Numbered from the stretch's first letter, positions 36,386 to 45,738 are shown. The stretch: DNA of 64,000 nucleotides from JANNUT01 sp046331425 (GCA_046331425.1 JAXLQU010000005.1:138958-202957), one strand, 5' to 3'. The notes: generated by a model not told the origin, from the letters alone. Program-made: numbers and translations.

Positions 36386-37263
36386 CGATGCTCCCGCAAG
36401 GCCCACGCGACACCAACGATCACGAGCAACGCTCCTAGCCCCATCCGCAGGGTAAACGGTTCATCCAGCACCAGCGCGCCAAGAGTCACGGCCACCACCG
36501 GCGTGCCATAGGCGATCAGCGCCATGCTGCGGGCCGCGAATCGGGTCAGCAACCAAAAATACAACCCGAACGTCACGGCCGACCCGAATACTGCCAGATA
36601 CAAAAGCGCCCCCACCGAGCGCGCATTCCAGACAACGGTCTGTGTGCTCTCCAGGATCGATGCCATCAACCCTGTCGAGGCCGCACCGACCAACATCGAG
36701 ACCACCGTGAGCGGCAGCGGCGGATAGCCGGTACCCCATTTCTTGACCGCCACGGCTGCCAGTGCCGAGACCAGCGGCGACAGCAAGAGAATCACGGCAC
36801 CGGTCGCGGCGCGCGGTCCGAGCAACCCTCGTAGGTCCTCCGAGAACACGACCGCGATCCCGAGAAACCCGATCAAGCCGGCGAGGACACCGCGCCGCGA
36901 GATCCGCTCCGCCGGCAAGACCAGGTGAGCAAACAGCATGACGAGCAGCGGGTACGTCGCGAAGATCACCGCGCCGAGTCCCGACGGGACCCACTGTTCG
37001 CACCAGTAGACAATCGAGTAGCTCGCGGTGAAGAGCAACAATCCATTGGCCAAACACAACGCCCAAAAAGCGCGATCGCGCGGATAGCGCTGCCCGAGTC
37101 GCGCCGCCAACGGCATCAGCAGCAACCCTGCCAGCGAGAATCGCAAACTGATCCCGGTCAGCGGCGGCATCCCGTCGAGGCCGATTCGGATCGCACCCCA
37201 AGTCGTGCCCCACAACAGTGTCATGGTGGCGATCGCCGCTCGAACGCGCACTTTGTCGTTCAT
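36382..37263 (-). CDS. EamA/DMT-family transporter
   Basis: The 293-residue membrane protein has ten predicted helices arranged as two EamA repeats. The first repeat begins with TLLWGTTWGAIRIGLDGMPP, the second around LLSPLVSALAAVAVKKWG. DMT transporters of this type export amino acids, nucleosides or other metabolites. Substrate is not predictable. The C-terminus GLGALLVIVGVAWALREHR is typical. It is divergent from the tol operon, separated by a 223-base gap that should hold both promoters. Confidence 0.9.
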   Translation of the reverse strand: MNDKVRVRAAIATMTLLWGTTWGAIRIGLDGMPPLTGISLRFSLAGLLLMPLAARLGQRYPRDRAFWALCLANGLLLFTASYSIVYWCEQWVPSGLGAVIFATYPLLVMLFAHLVLPAERISRRGVLAGLIGFLGIAVVFSEDLRGLLGPRAATGAVILLLSPLVSALAAVAVKKWGTGYPPLPLTVVSMLVGAASTGLMASILESTQTVVWNARSVGALLYLAVFGSAVTFGLYFWLLTRFAARSMALIAYGTPVVAVTLGALVLDEPFTLRMGLGALLVIVGVAWALREHR

Positions 37264-37403
37264 GCAGGCAGCGCTCGGAGCGGTCGATGTTCGATCGCTG
37301 CGCGTGATCGGCGGCTCGTCGGCCCAGGCCTCTGCGACGCGAGGGTTTGCTGATGCTCACGACGCGACATGCGGCGAAGTCTACCGGCAATCCGGCGGTG
37401 CGA

Positions 37404-37432
37404 TTGCGGCGGCGCATGTCGCTGCGTACCAT
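37404..37432 (+). promoter_or_regulatory. Candidate promoter of the tol-pal operon
   Basis: TTGCGG (37404-37409) and TACCAT (37427-37432) are separated by 17 bases. The predicted start near 37439 would give a leader of about 48 bases with a GGAGA ribosome site four bases or so before the tolQ GTG. The -35 match is weak (3 of 6). Confidence 0.3.
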
Positions 37433-37486
37433 CGCGCCACCGCCGGCGACGCCTGCTTGCCAGAATGGCGGGGTAAACGAGGAGAC

Positions 37487-38191
37487 GTGACGACCCTAGC
37501 AATCCCCTTGGCCGCGGGCGCCAGTGTGTGGCAGTTGGTGATGGACGCCGGTCCGATCGGCAAGTTGGTGCTCGCCGCTCTGGTGATCGCCTCGATCGTC
37601 ACCTGGGCTTTGATCGTCGAGCGCTCACGTACATTCCGACGTGCTGGTCAGGAGACCAAGGCGTTTCTCGCCAAGTTTCGCGGCGGGGCCCGATTGGCCG
37701 ACCTGGCCGACGTCTCCAAACCGATGAATCACTCCCCCGTTGCGGCGCTGTTCAAGTCGGCGTTTCACGAGGTGAGCCAGAACTCGATCGAAGGCGCGGG
37801 AGGACGAACTCTCGACGAGGATTCGATCGAGGATGTTGAACGGATGATCGCCCGCACGGCAGCCGCTCGCACACGCGAGATGGAACGCTCGCTGACGTTT
37901 CTGGCCACGGTGGCCAGCACCTCTCCATTCGTCGGGTTGTTCGGAACGGTCTGGGGAATCATGGACGCCTTCGCTCGGATCGGAACGAGCGGCGCGGCCA
38001 GCATCGAGAGCTACGCCCCAGGAATCGCCGAAGCACTGGTCGCCACCGCAGCCGGACTGGCCGCGGCGGTCCCGGCAGCAATCGCATACAACAGTTTCTT
38101 GCGGCAGGTCCGAATCATGACCATCGAGATGGAGGAGTTCCAACTCGACTTCGTACATCTGTTGCAGAAGCGGCGCCGGCGGGCAGGTTGA
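37487..38191 (+). CDS. tolQ: TolQ proton channel subunit
   Basis: TolQ and TolR form the inner-membrane proton channel that energises Tol-Pal for outer-membrane constriction at division. The 234-residue protein has three membrane helices (about 24-44, 145-170, 185-210) and the MotA/ExbB motif TSPFVGLFGTVWGIMDAF. The start is GTG 37487-37489 with GGAGAC upstream; the frame upstream to 37205 overlaps EamA on the other strand and was discarded. It is the first gene of a complete tolQ-tolR-tolA-tolB-pal-cpoB operon, which distinguishes it from ExbB. Confidence 0.94.
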   Translation: MTTLAIPLAAGASVWQLVMDAGPIGKLVLAALVIASIVTWALIVERSRTFRRAGQETKAFLAKFRGGARLADLADVSKPMNHSPVAALFKSAFHEVSQNSIEGAGGRTLDEDSIEDVERMIARTAAARTREMERSLTFLATVASTSPFVGLFGTVWGIMDAFARIGTSGAASIESYAPGIAEALVATAAGLAAAVPAAIAYNSFLRQVRIMTIEMEEFQLDFVHLLQKRRRRAG

Positions 38192-38616
38192 TGGCAATCG
38201 CCGGTGGACGCGGCGGGCCGCGAGTCGCCTTGGCCGAAATCAACGTCACGCCGCTGGTCGACGTGATGCTCGTTTTGTTGATCATCTTCATGGTTTCAGC
38301 ACCGTTGATGACGCGCGGCATCAAGGTCGATCTGCCGGCGGCGCAGTCTGCCCGCAACATCGAAGAGGGGCAGCGCGTTACGGTGAGCGTGGACAAGCGT
38401 GGTCAGTTTCACGTCGACGGCGTCGCGGTCTTCGATCAAAAGCTGGTCGAGGAGGTCCGTCGGCGAGGTGGTGGCAAGCCCGACGTCACCGTTTACATCG
38501 AGGGCGACTCCCATGCGGAATATGGCCGCGTGCTGCGAGCCATGGATTCGCTTCGCAGCGCAAGCATGACGCAGGTGGCGCTGGTTACGGTTCCACGACG
38601 CGAGGATGACAACTAG
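38191..38616 (+). CDS. tolR: TolR proton channel subunit
   Basis: The 141-residue TolR has one N-terminal membrane helix with the proton-carrying Asp in INVTPLVDVMLVLLIIFMV and a periplasmic domain ending in a QVALVT strand. ATG 38191-38193 overlaps the tolQ stop by one base. The in-frame TTG just before it was not preferred. Conserved GIKVDLP and VTVYIEGDS blocks match TolR/ExbD. No anomaly was seen. Confidence 0.94.
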   Translation: MAIAGGRGGPRVALAEINVTPLVDVMLVLLIIFMVSAPLMTRGIKVDLPAAQSARNIEEGQRVTVSVDKRGQFHVDGVAVFDQKLVEEVRRRGGGKPDVTVYIEGDSHAEYGRVLRAMDSLRSASMTQVALVTVPRREDDN

Positions 38617-38618
38617 GA

Positions 38619-39404
38619 ATGGCGGCACGCATCATCAAGCTTCGCCTTCGATTCGAGCGCCCCTCGGAGTTTTTTGGATTGTCGATTTCCGTTGTGGTGC
38701 ACGTCGTGGCGTTCGCGCTGATGCTGGGTGTCTTCTCGTGCGGAACTCCTTCCCCGCTGCCTGGGCCGTCGATGGCGGTGACGCTCACCGGTGCGTCGAT
38801 TTCAGCTAAAGGAAATGAGCGGACTCGAGCGACCCGCGCACCGCAGAGGCTCGAGCCGAAAGCCGAGGAACCGAAGCCAAAGCCTGAGAAGCCGGTGGTC
38901 ACACCGAAAGAAAAGCCGGCAGCGCCGACGCCCAAACCGACACCGAGCAGATCGACGACGCGTGTCGCGGACCCGAGCCCCGAACCGGCAACACCGTCAA
39001 CTAACACAGCCACACGCCCTCACGAACCGGAGCCAGCGCAAACCGACGAATCGACGTTGCCGGAAGGCCCGATCGCGGGCGGCGTGGTGGGACTCGACGC
39101 GATCAGCCAGTTGTCTCCCGGATATGCCGGGAGCGTCGCGCAACGACTGCAAAGCGCTTGGACGGATCGCCCCGTTCTACCTTCCGGTGCGTCGGCGCAG
39201 CGCGCGGTGATTCGATTTCGGATCTTGCGCGATGGACGGATCGAAGCGATCGAGTTGTCACAGGAGAGCGAGTTCACGCTGTTGAACCAGTCGGTGCTGC
39301 GCTTGATGCGCAGTGTCGGCCGGCTTCCTGCCTTCCCCCCCAGCATCAAACGAGACAGCATCGACGCGGAGTTCGTGTTCGAATTGCTGCCCGCGGAGCC
39401 TTGA
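38619..39404 (+). CDS. tolA: TolA/TonB-type periplasm-spanning protein
   Basis: The 261-residue protein has one membrane helix (about 19-40) and a Pro/Lys/Glu-rich stretch (about 70-135, with repeated EPKPKPEKP-like units). It ends in a C-terminal TonB/TolA-fold domain with RFRILRDGRIEAIELSQESE. In the operon it fills the TolA place, linking TolQR to Pal/TolB. It lacks the long Ala-rich helix of enterobacterial TolA and is nearer TonB in design, as in many non-gammaproteobacteria. It lies 2 bases after tolR and overlaps tolB by one. Confidence 0.85.
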   Translation: MAARIIKLRLRFERPSEFFGLSISVVVHVVAFALMLGVFSCGTPSPLPGPSMAVTLTGASISAKGNERTRATRAPQRLEPKAEEPKPKPEKPVVTPKEKPAAPTPKPTPSRSTTRVADPSPEPATPSTNTATRPHEPEPAQTDESTLPEGPIAGGVVGLDAISQLSPGYAGSVAQRLQSAWTDRPVLPSGASAQRAVIRFRILRDGRIEAIELSQESEFTLLNQSVLRLMRSVGRLPAFPPSIKRDSIDAEFVFELLPAEP

Positions 39405-40735
39405 TGCGTACTGACCTGGTGAGTCGCCCAACATGTCTTGCACTCGCGCTGCTGGCGTTGACGTCGCTGCACGCCAGACAGGCCTATTCACAGACGCCCA
39501 ACCCGAACGAGAAACTCCAGGGCACCATCGTCGGTCAAGCGCAGCAGAAGTACGCACTGGCGTTGCCGCCGGTAGCGATCTTGGGAGGGGCCGCCGCAAC
39601 ACAAGCCGGCGACGTCGGAAACATCGTACGAGCCGATCTGGAGTTCAGTGGGAGCTTCGAGCTACTCGATCCGACCGGTGAAGGAAGAATCGACGCGACA
39701 CGCATCAACGACCCGAAGTCGTGGGCCGGTGTCGGTGCGCAATATCTGGGGCTGCTGACGCTCCGGATCGACGGGACCTCGGCCGACCTACGCGTGCAGG
39801 TCTTCGAGACGAAGGCCGGCGAGTTGTGGCTCGATCGAACCTATCGCGGACGAGCCCCCGACGATCTTCGGCGATTGGCGCATCGCGCCGCCAACGAAAT
39901 TCTCAACCGGATCACGGGCGAGACGGGGATCTTTCTGACCAGGATCGCTTATGTCAGCGATGTCGGGCGTGCCAAAGAGGTATTCCTGATGGACTACGAC
40001 GGCGCGCGCGTTCGCCAACTCACCAAAACCGGCGTCATCAATCTGTTGCCGGCTTGGGCGAGCGACGGCAAGCGGCTCGCGTTCGTCTCCTTCCTCAGCA
40101 AGCGACCACAATTCCATCTGCTCGACGAAAACGGCACGATCACGCAGTTGCGCCCGGGTGGCGGCGATCTCAACGCCAGCCCCGATTGGTCGCCAGACGG
40201 CACGAAGCTGGCATTCACAACCGACCGTGACGGCAACTCCGAAATCTATCTCTACGATCTGATCAGCGGGCGCGAATCGCGCCTCACGCGTGATCCCGGA
40301 ATCGACACATCGCCCTGCTGGTCCCCGAGCGGCGACCAGCTCGCGTTCACATCCGATCGTTCGGGCTCGCCGCAGATCTACCTGATGAGTGCCGACGGAA
40401 CCAACCTGCGGCGATTCACCTATCAGGGTCAGTACAATGAGTCGGCCGCATGGTCGCCCGATGGCGGGCGGGTCGCATTCATGAGTCGAATCGAAGGGAC
40501 GTTCCAGTTGGTCATTCATGAACTTCAGACCGGCAAGGAAACGGTCATCACCAGCGGCCGCGGCAACAAAGAGAATCCACGCTGGGCGGCCGACGGCAAA
40601 CATCTCGTCTTCAGCGGCAACATGGATGGACGTTATTCCATCTATACGATACGAATCGATGGCACAGGCCTTCGCCGTCTGACCCAAGGCTCGGCCGCCG
40701 TCACGCCCGACTGGAGTCCGGCGCAAGCGCGCTGA
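39404..40735 (+). CDS. tolB: Tol-Pal translocation protein TolB
   Basis: TolB is a periplasmic beta-propeller that binds Pal and is recycled by TolA. The 443-residue precursor has a signal peptide (CLALALLALTSLHARQAYSQ). An N-terminal alpha/beta domain follows (to about 160), then WD40-like PD40 repeats with SPDGTKLAFTTDRDGNSEIY, SGDQLAFTSDRSGSPQIYLM and SPDGGRVAFMS. ATG 39404-39406 overlaps the tolA stop by one base; the longer frame to 39158 overlaps tolA and was dropped. It ends 14 bases before pal. Confidence 0.96.
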   Translation: MRTDLVSRPTCLALALLALTSLHARQAYSQTPNPNEKLQGTIVGQAQQKYALALPPVAILGGAAATQAGDVGNIVRADLEFSGSFELLDPTGEGRIDATRINDPKSWAGVGAQYLGLLTLRIDGTSADLRVQVFETKAGELWLDRTYRGRAPDDLRRLAHRAANEILNRITGETGIFLTRIAYVSDVGRAKEVFLMDYDGARVRQLTKTGVINLLPAWASDGKRLAFVSFLSKRPQFHLLDENGTITQLRPGGGDLNASPDWSPDGTKLAFTTDRDGNSEIYLYDLISGRESRLTRDPGIDTSPCWSPSGDQLAFTSDRSGSPQIYLMSADGTNLRRFTYQGQYNESAAWSPDGGRVAFMSRIEGTFQLVIHELQTGKETVITSGRGNKENPRWAADGKHLVFSGNMDGRYSIYTIRIDGTGLRRLTQGSAAVTPDWSPAQAR

Positions 40736-40749
40736 AAGGACACTCATTC

Positions 40750-41361
40750 ATGACGACCAATCCTCGCTCCCAATTCTTGCCCTCTCTGCTGATCTCCGTC
40801 GCCGCACTGCTGTTGCTGGGTGGAGGTAGTTGTCAGAAGAAGACCGACTTTACATCGGCCGCCACGCCAACGCCGGTGAAGCCGGACGGAGGCAACCCGA
40901 GTGGCTCCGAATCGAACTCCACCGCCGAGCCGATCGGAAGCGATTTCGCGGAGAAACCGCTCGGCGACACGGAGAACACGAACGCCGAGGAGGCAGCCAT
41001 CGGTAATCGAGACGCCGATGAGGTCGCGACCAACATGGCCACTGTCTATTTCGAGTACGACAGCTTCACGCTCTCGGACCGAGCGCTCGCGACCCTCACC
41101 GCGAACGCCGCCTGGCTTCGTACCAAACCCGGGGTGCGAGTGGTCATCGAGGGGCACTGCGATGAACGCGGGAGCATCGAGTACAACCTCGACTTGGGAG
41201 CCAAGCGTGCGCGGATCGTGAAAGACCAGCTCGTCCGGCTCGGGGTCGAAGCGAGTCGGTTGTCGACCGTCTCCAAGGGTGAGGCCGAGCCCGTCGACAC
41301 GGCAAGTTCAGAGGCTGCCTACGCGGTCAATCGCCGCGCCGAGTTCGAGAAGGCTCCGTGA
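40750..41361 (+). CDS. pal: Peptidoglycan-associated lipoprotein Pal
   Basis: Pal anchors the outer membrane to peptidoglycan. The 203-residue precursor has a lipoprotein signal ending in LLLGGGSC, an acidic/Ser-rich linker and an OmpA-like domain (about 95-203). Key blocks are VYFEYDSFTLSD and VIEGHCDERGSIEYNLDLG, whose Asp and Arg bind diaminopimelate, and AVNRRAEF. It is tightly followed by cpoB with a GTGA overlap. Confidence 0.96.
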   Translation: MTTNPRSQFLPSLLISVAALLLLGGGSCQKKTDFTSAATPTPVKPDGGNPSGSESNSTAEPIGSDFAEKPLGDTENTNAEEAAIGNRDADEVATNMATVYFEYDSFTLSDRALATLTANAAWLRTKPGVRVVIEGHCDERGSIEYNLDLGAKRARIVKDQLVRLGVEASRLSTVSKGEAEPVDTASSEAAYAVNRRAEFEKAP

Positions 41362-42209
41362 ACAATCGCGTCGTGCTGACACTCGCCTGCCTTGCGATCG
41401 GAGGATCATCGTTGGCCGCGGTTACCGCCAGTGACGATGCCGACGTCCGAGAACAGCTGTTCAAGCTTCAGAAGGACACCGCTCGATTGCTCGAGGGGAT
41501 GGCTAGACTCGACGCCGCACTGAAACAACAGCAAGTCTCTCCCGCGTGTGCCGAGGCGGCGTCCAGAACACAAGATCTCGAAACTCAGGTCGGTGCTTTG
41601 AGGGAAGCGATGATCGTGTCGCAGACGAGGCTCGACGAAGCGCTCGCGGAGATCCGCGCCTTGCGGCTTTCGTTGGGCAACACCGGCGCGAATCGCAGCG
41701 GACCGGTCGCACCCTCGAGCCCCGGCGGCGCGAGTGCGAATCCGGATCCGTCCACGGCGACCGCCACCTCGGGGTCTGTCCCGACGACGGCGTCGAGTTC
41801 CTCTCCGCGAACGGTCGATCCGGGTATTTCCCCGAGCGACGCATTTCAGGCGGCCTACGCGGACTACTCACGGCGGTTGTTCGATCTGGCGCTCGAAGGG
41901 TTCCAGCAGGCCTTGGCCGCCGACCCCAAAGGACCATTGGCGGACGACTCCCAGTATTGGATCGGAGAGACGCTGCTTTCCCAGGGGAAGACCTCCGAGG
42001 CGATCGATGCCTTCGACGCCGTGATTTCCAACTGGCCCAACGGCGAGAAACGGTTGGCAGCGGAGGTCCGCAAGGGAGTGGCGATGTTCGATTCGGGTCG
42101 GCGTGAGGAAGGAACCAGCCTTCTGAAGCGCGTGATCGAGAGTCACCCGGGGACCCCGGAGGCGCAATCGGCCCGCGAGTTCCTGCGCCGCAAAGGGGTC
42201 AAGGTCTGA
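41358..42209 (+). CDS. cpoB: Tol-Pal-associated TPR protein CpoB (YbgF)
   Basis: CpoB coordinates peptidoglycan synthesis with outer-membrane constriction through PBP1B and TolA. The 283-residue protein starts with GTG and a signal peptide (LACLAIGGSSLAAVTA). It then has an N-terminal coiled coil (about 28-110), a Ser/Thr/Pro linker and C-terminal TPRs (AFQAAYADYSRRLFDLALEG, then DDSQYWIGETLLSQGKTSEA). It closes the tol-pal operon. The following 93 bases hold the rpsT promoter. Confidence 0.92.
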   Translation: MNNRVVLTLACLAIGGSSLAAVTASDDADVREQLFKLQKDTARLLEGMARLDAALKQQQVSPACAEAASRTQDLETQVGALREAMIVSQTRLDEALAEIRALRLSLGNTGANRSGPVAPSSPGGASANPDPSTATATSGSVPTTASSSSPRTVDPGISPSDAFQAAYADYSRRLFDLALEGFQQALAADPKGPLADDSQYWIGETLLSQGKTSEAIDAFDAVISNWPNGEKRLAAEVRKGVAMFDSGRREEGTSLLKRVIESHPGTPEAQSAREFLRRKGVKV

Positions 42210-42219
42210 CCGTTTTCGT

Positions 42220-42248
42220 TTGACAAGCTTCGGGGGGATGGGCAGAAT
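42220..42248 (+). promoter_or_regulatory. Sigma-70 promoter of rpsT
   Basis: A perfect TTGACA -35 box (42220-42225) is followed after 17 bases by CAGAAT (42243-42248). The predicted start near 42255 gives a leader of about 48 bases. That leader has a T6 run and a small CCGGGG/CCCCGG hairpin before the rpsT ATG, and could take part in S20 autoregulation. Confidence 0.6.
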
Positions 42249-42302
42249 CCGCGGGCTTTTTTCCGGGGCTCCCCCCGGCATCTTCAGAGGCATCCAACCG
42301 CA

Positions 42303-42569
42303 ATGGCGAATCACAAGTCGGCGTCGAAGAAGGCTCGTCAGGACCAAAAGCGCAACGATCGCAATCGTGACGGACGTACCCGGATGCGCAGCGGCATCAA
42401 GAAGCTCCGTGCGGCGATCGAGGCGGGCGACAAGGACACGGTCAAGAGCCTACTTACCGTGACGCTCGGCCTGGTCGACAAATCGGCGGGTCACGGGCTG
42501 ATCCACAACAACACGGCAGATCGCTACAAATCGCGATTGACGCTAGCGGCGAACAAACTGCTCGGTTGA
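42303..42569 (+). CDS. rpsT: 30S ribosomal protein bS20
   Basis: The 88-residue basic protein begins MANHKSASKKARQDQKR and ends ADRYKSRLTLAANKL, both diagnostic for bS20, which binds 16S rRNA helix bundles during 30S assembly. It is monocistronic: a strong promoter precedes it and a hairpin terminator follows. Length is standard. No anomaly was seen. Confidence 0.97.
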   Translation: MANHKSASKKARQDQKRNDRNRDGRTRMRSGIKKLRAAIEAGDKDTVKSLLTVTLGLVDKSAGHGLIHNNTADRYKSRLTLAANKLLG

Positions 42570-42640
42570 TGCATGAATGCGGTTCTCGGCCTGTAAGCAA
42601 CAGGTGCGCGAAACTGGCGTTGGTTACTGAAATTACTCGA

Positions 42641-42676
42641 GGGGATCGCCGACCGCGGTGATCCCCTTCGACTTTC
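42641..42676 (+). terminator. Terminator after rpsT
   Basis: GGGGATCGCC (42641-42650) pairs with GGTGATCCCC (42657-42666) with one G-U pair and a six-base loop, then TTCGACTTTCT. It lies 71 bases after the rpsT stop and faces the convergent bioY gene. Confidence 0.65.
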
Positions 42677-42745
42677 TACGACGTCGTGAGAAAACTCCTC
42701 AGCCGCAGTCGACTCCAAGTCGAGCGTTTTGACGCTCGTGCGATC

Positions 42746-43288
42746 TCACTCAGAGCGTTGCCAGCGAGCGGGAAGCGCACTGACCCCCGCGGCGATCAAC
42801 AGTGCTTTGAGCGCTTCCGGCAGCAGGAACGGCAACACACCGGCGGAGAACTGACCGATGCCGGTACTGAGCGCCAACCAGGCGCCACCACACAGGACGA
42901 TCGACCAGACACCCGCGACGGACCAAGCAAGCCGTTCTACGAATCGCCCCTTGGTCCCACGTCCCGCCAGCCACGCGCCCAGCGGGAAGGCGAGCAAGTA
43001 ACCTGCGGTCGGACCGGCGAAGTAGGCCGGGCCGGCTCCCGGCATTGCAAACACGGGAAGACCGGAAAGACCCATGATCAGGTACGAGATCTGCGCCGCC
43101 GCACCGAGGCGCGAGCCTGCCCATAGCCCGGCGAACACCACGGCCGCTGTCTGGAGCGTGATCGGTAGAAACGTCAGCGGTGCGTGAACCTTCGCGCCGA
43201 TCACGGTAAGGATCGCCAGACTCACAACCACCGTGACGCGGCGAATCCATGGAACTTCATCGGTAACTTCCAGAACGTGCGGTCTCAT
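42746..43288 (-). CDS. bioY: Biotin transporter substrate-binding subunit BioY
   Basis: BioY is the biotin-specific S component of an ECF transporter. The 180-residue protein has about six membrane helices and the BioY blocks LTFLPITLQTAAVVFAGLWA and GPAYFAGPTAGYLLAFPLGA. The C-terminus is LPFLLPEALKALLIAAGV. No BioM/BioN genes are adjacent, so it either uses a shared ECF module or works alone. No biotin-repressor site was recognised in the 152 bases between it and rnr. Confidence 0.94.
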   Translation of the reverse strand: MRPHVLEVTDEVPWIRRVTVVVSLAILTVIGAKVHAPLTFLPITLQTAAVVFAGLWAGSRLGAAAQISYLIMGLSGLPVFAMPGAGPAYFAGPTAGYLLAFPLGAWLAGRGTKGRFVERLAWSVAGVWSIVLCGGAWLALSTGIGQFSAGVLPFLLPEALKALLIAAGVSALPARWQRSE

Positions 43289-43440
43289 GGAGAGCGCCTC
43301 CCATTCGTGCCGGCGGACGATACCGCGAGCCCGTCGCCGCTACAAGCCGAGGGTCCGCGTGGGGCCCGCCGGGCCACTCCGAGTGCGATCCCGGTAGACG
43401 AGTCTCTCGAAATCCCCGACAAGGCAATTGCCATCATCGG

Positions 43441-45738
43441 CTAGCGCCTGCCTCGTCGCGGCTGCTTGCGCGTTCGTTCTCCCCGCGTGCTCTTCGCCGC
43501 GCCTGACCTCGAACCGGGCTTCTTGCTCCGGTCCCCACGACGGCGGGGCTCGGACTCGCGCGCACCGACCAGGCCAAGGTCGATCAGGTGACGAAGCGCG
43601 TCGACTCTTTCGACGAACACATCGACACGCTGGCCCAGCTTGAAGGTCGCGCCTGTTTCAGCGCCGCGAATCAAATGCCGCTTCGGATCGTGCTTCCAAA
43701 ACTCTGTCCCCATTCGAGCGATCGGCACGAGCCCCTCGAAGTACGGATCAGCGACGGCCACCAATAGTCCGTTACGCGATACGTCGACGACCGTTCCTGG
43801 GAACTCGTCCCCGATTCTCGTCGACATATAAACCGCTTTCTTCCATGCGATCGATTCGCGCTCCGCCGCCTCGGCCTCGCGTTCCAAGCGCGAACATTCG
43901 AGGGCCGAGTCGGCAAGTCTCGCAGCCCGTTCCTCGCGCTCTGCGGCAGAGCCTCGAAGGTTGTGGCGCAATCGTCGCAAGGCGCGATGGGCCACCAGGT
44001 CTGGATAGCGACGAATCGGTGAGGTGAAGTGCAGATAGTTGCGCAGCGCCAGTCCGAAGTGACCAAGACAGTGCTCGTCGTAACGGGCCAACGCCATGGT
44101 GCGCAGCACGACACGCGCCACGAACGGTTCTTCGGGCCGGCCCTTGGCGGCATTCACCAGCGCCGCGAGATGCGCCGGGCGAATCTGATCGTATGGCTCT
44201 GGGATTTCGTACCCGAGCCCCGCGAGCAGCTCGGCGCTGCGCATCACACGACCGACGTCCGGCTTCTCGTGCGCTCGGTAGAGTGTCGGCTCACGCTTGC
44301 GCTTGAGTTCAGCCGCCACCACTTCGTTGGCTGCCAGCATGAACTCCTCGATCAAGCGGTGTGCGGCGTTGCGACTGCGAGCCACGATGTCCGTCGCTTT
44401 GCCGGTGAGGTCGAACAGTATTTCCGGCTCGGGAAGGTCGAAGTCGATCGCACCGCGTTGCTTGCGGCGCTGTGCGAGCAACGCCGCCAACTCGGCCGCG
44501 GCGTCGAGCATCGGCACCAAGGAGCGACGTGCTTCGCGCGCTGCTGGCTCACGAAGTTCGATGATCTTGGCAACCTCCTCGTAGGTCAGGCGCGCCTTGG
44601 AGCGGATGAACCCATCGTGAAACCGTGCACCGAGCACCTTCCCCGATTTGTCGTAGTCGATGCTGGTTCCTTGGGTCAATCGAATCTCATCGGGCCGCAG
44701 CGAGCAGAGATCGTTGGACAACCGCTCCGGCAACATCGGCACACAACGACCGGGGAAGTAGACGCTCGTCGCTCGACGCTGCGCTTCGGTGTCGAGTTCG
44801 CTCTCCTCGCTCACGAACCAGGCCACGTCGGCGATGTGAACCTGCAAGCGAAACCCTCCGCCCGCCAAGCGCGTCACGCAGATCGCGTCATCGAAGTCCT
44901 TGGCTGTCTCGCCATCGATGGTGACAACCGTTTCGCCCGTGAAGTCTTCGCGCGTTTCCAATAGCCAACGGTCCGATGTCCCGGGCAGACGATCGACCTC
45001 GCGCTGCACGGCCTCGGGAAACTCCGTCGCGAAACCGTATTTGCGAATCAAGATGGCGACATCGACACCCGGCTCCTCCGGATGACCGAGTCGCTCCAAC
45101 ACCTTCCCGAACGCTTGCTCGTCAGCACGCGGTGTCGACGTCAGCGCCACACGAACCACTTCACCGCTTTGTGCTTGTCCACTGTCTTCTTTGCGAACGA
45201 GCACGCCAAACCCGTAACCCGCATCCAGCGGGTCGACCACACCCGCACCACCGGCCGCTTTGCGATACGTTCCCAAGAGAGTCCGCAGCGAGCCGCTCAG
45301 AACGCGCACCACCCGGCCTTCGCGTTTGCCGTCATAGCGAACATCGACCACGCGGGCGGCGACGAGATCACCATGCACCGCACCTGCTTGCGCCGGAGGT
45401 GGAATGAACAAGTCCTCCTGCTGTGGGTCGTCCGGCACCACGAATCCAAACCCGGCCGGATGCCGTGAGAACCGGCCTGTGACATCACCGAGTTTGCGGT
45501 TGCTGGCGAACCGCTTGTCACGCAGTGCGATCAGCCGTCCCTCATCGACCCATTGGCGAAGTAATCGGCGCAGTCCGGCGCGTGACCGGGCGGCGAGTCC
45601 ACAACGAGCCGCGATCTCTGCCGCACTCAAGGCAGCCTGGCCAGGCTCGGCCTCGAGCAGGCGTTCGAGCTCGATGAGCCGTTGGAAGTTTGGTCGGCAC
45701 GACGGGTCCTTTCTGCACGCGGGTCGGAGGGCCGGTAT
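43441..45738 (-). CDS. rnr: Exoribonuclease R, start codon unclear
   Basis: RNase R degrades structured RNA 3' to 5'. The protein has an N-terminal winged helix (ALSAAEIAARCGL; GLRRLLRQWVDEGRLI), cold-shock domains and an RNB domain with the acidic site IDGETAKDFDDAI. SPIRRYPDLVAHRALRRL and a C-terminal S1 domain (DEFPGTVVDVSRNGLLV) follow, then a basic tail. The frame is open to an ATG at 45943-45945, but those extra 69 residues look unlike RNase R and overlap the divergent gene by 161 bases. The boundary given here is an ATA codon (45736-45738) four bases after an AGAGGTGG ribosome site, giving 765 residues. No ATG, GTG or TTG lies in frame nearby, so a base error or non-standard start is implied. 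Confidence 0.88.
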   Translation of the reverse strand: MPALRPACRKDPSCRPNFQRLIELERLLEAEPGQAALSAAEIAARCGLAARSRAGLRRLLRQWVDEGRLIALRDKRFASNRKLGDVTGRFSRHPAGFGFVVPDDPQQEDLFIPPPAQAGAVHGDLVAARVVDVRYDGKREGRVVRVLSGSLRTLLGTYRKAAGGAGVVDPLDAGYGFGVLVRKEDSGQAQSGEVVRVALTSTPRADEQAFGKVLERLGHPEEPGVDVAILIRKYGFATEFPEAVQREVDRLPGTSDRWLLETREDFTGETVVTIDGETAKDFDDAICVTRLAGGGFRLQVHIADVAWFVSEESELDTEAQRRATSVYFPGRCVPMLPERLSNDLCSLRPDEIRLTQGTSIDYDKSGKVLGARFHDGFIRSKARLTYEEVAKIIELREPAAREARRSLVPMLDAAAELAALLAQRRKQRGAIDFDLPEPEILFDLTGKATDIVARSRNAAHRLIEEFMLAANEVVAAELKRKREPTLYRAHEKPDVGRVMRSAELLAGLGYEIPEPYDQIRPAHLAALVNAAKGRPEEPFVARVVLRTMALARYDEHCLGHFGLALRNYLHFTSPIRRYPDLVAHRALRRLRHNLRGSAAEREERAARLADSALECSRLEREAEAAERESIAWKKAVYMSTRIGDEFPGTVVDVSRNGLLVAVADPYFEGLVPIARMGTEFWKHDPKRHLIRGAETGATFKLGQRVDVFVERVDALRHLIDLGLVGARESEPRRRGDRSKKPGSRSGAAKSTRGERTRKQPRRGRR

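Noticed and set aside
42249..42302. T6 run and CCGGGG hairpin before rpsT as a terminator
   Set aside because: The T-run precedes the hairpin on the plus strand, the wrong order for a rho-independent terminator.
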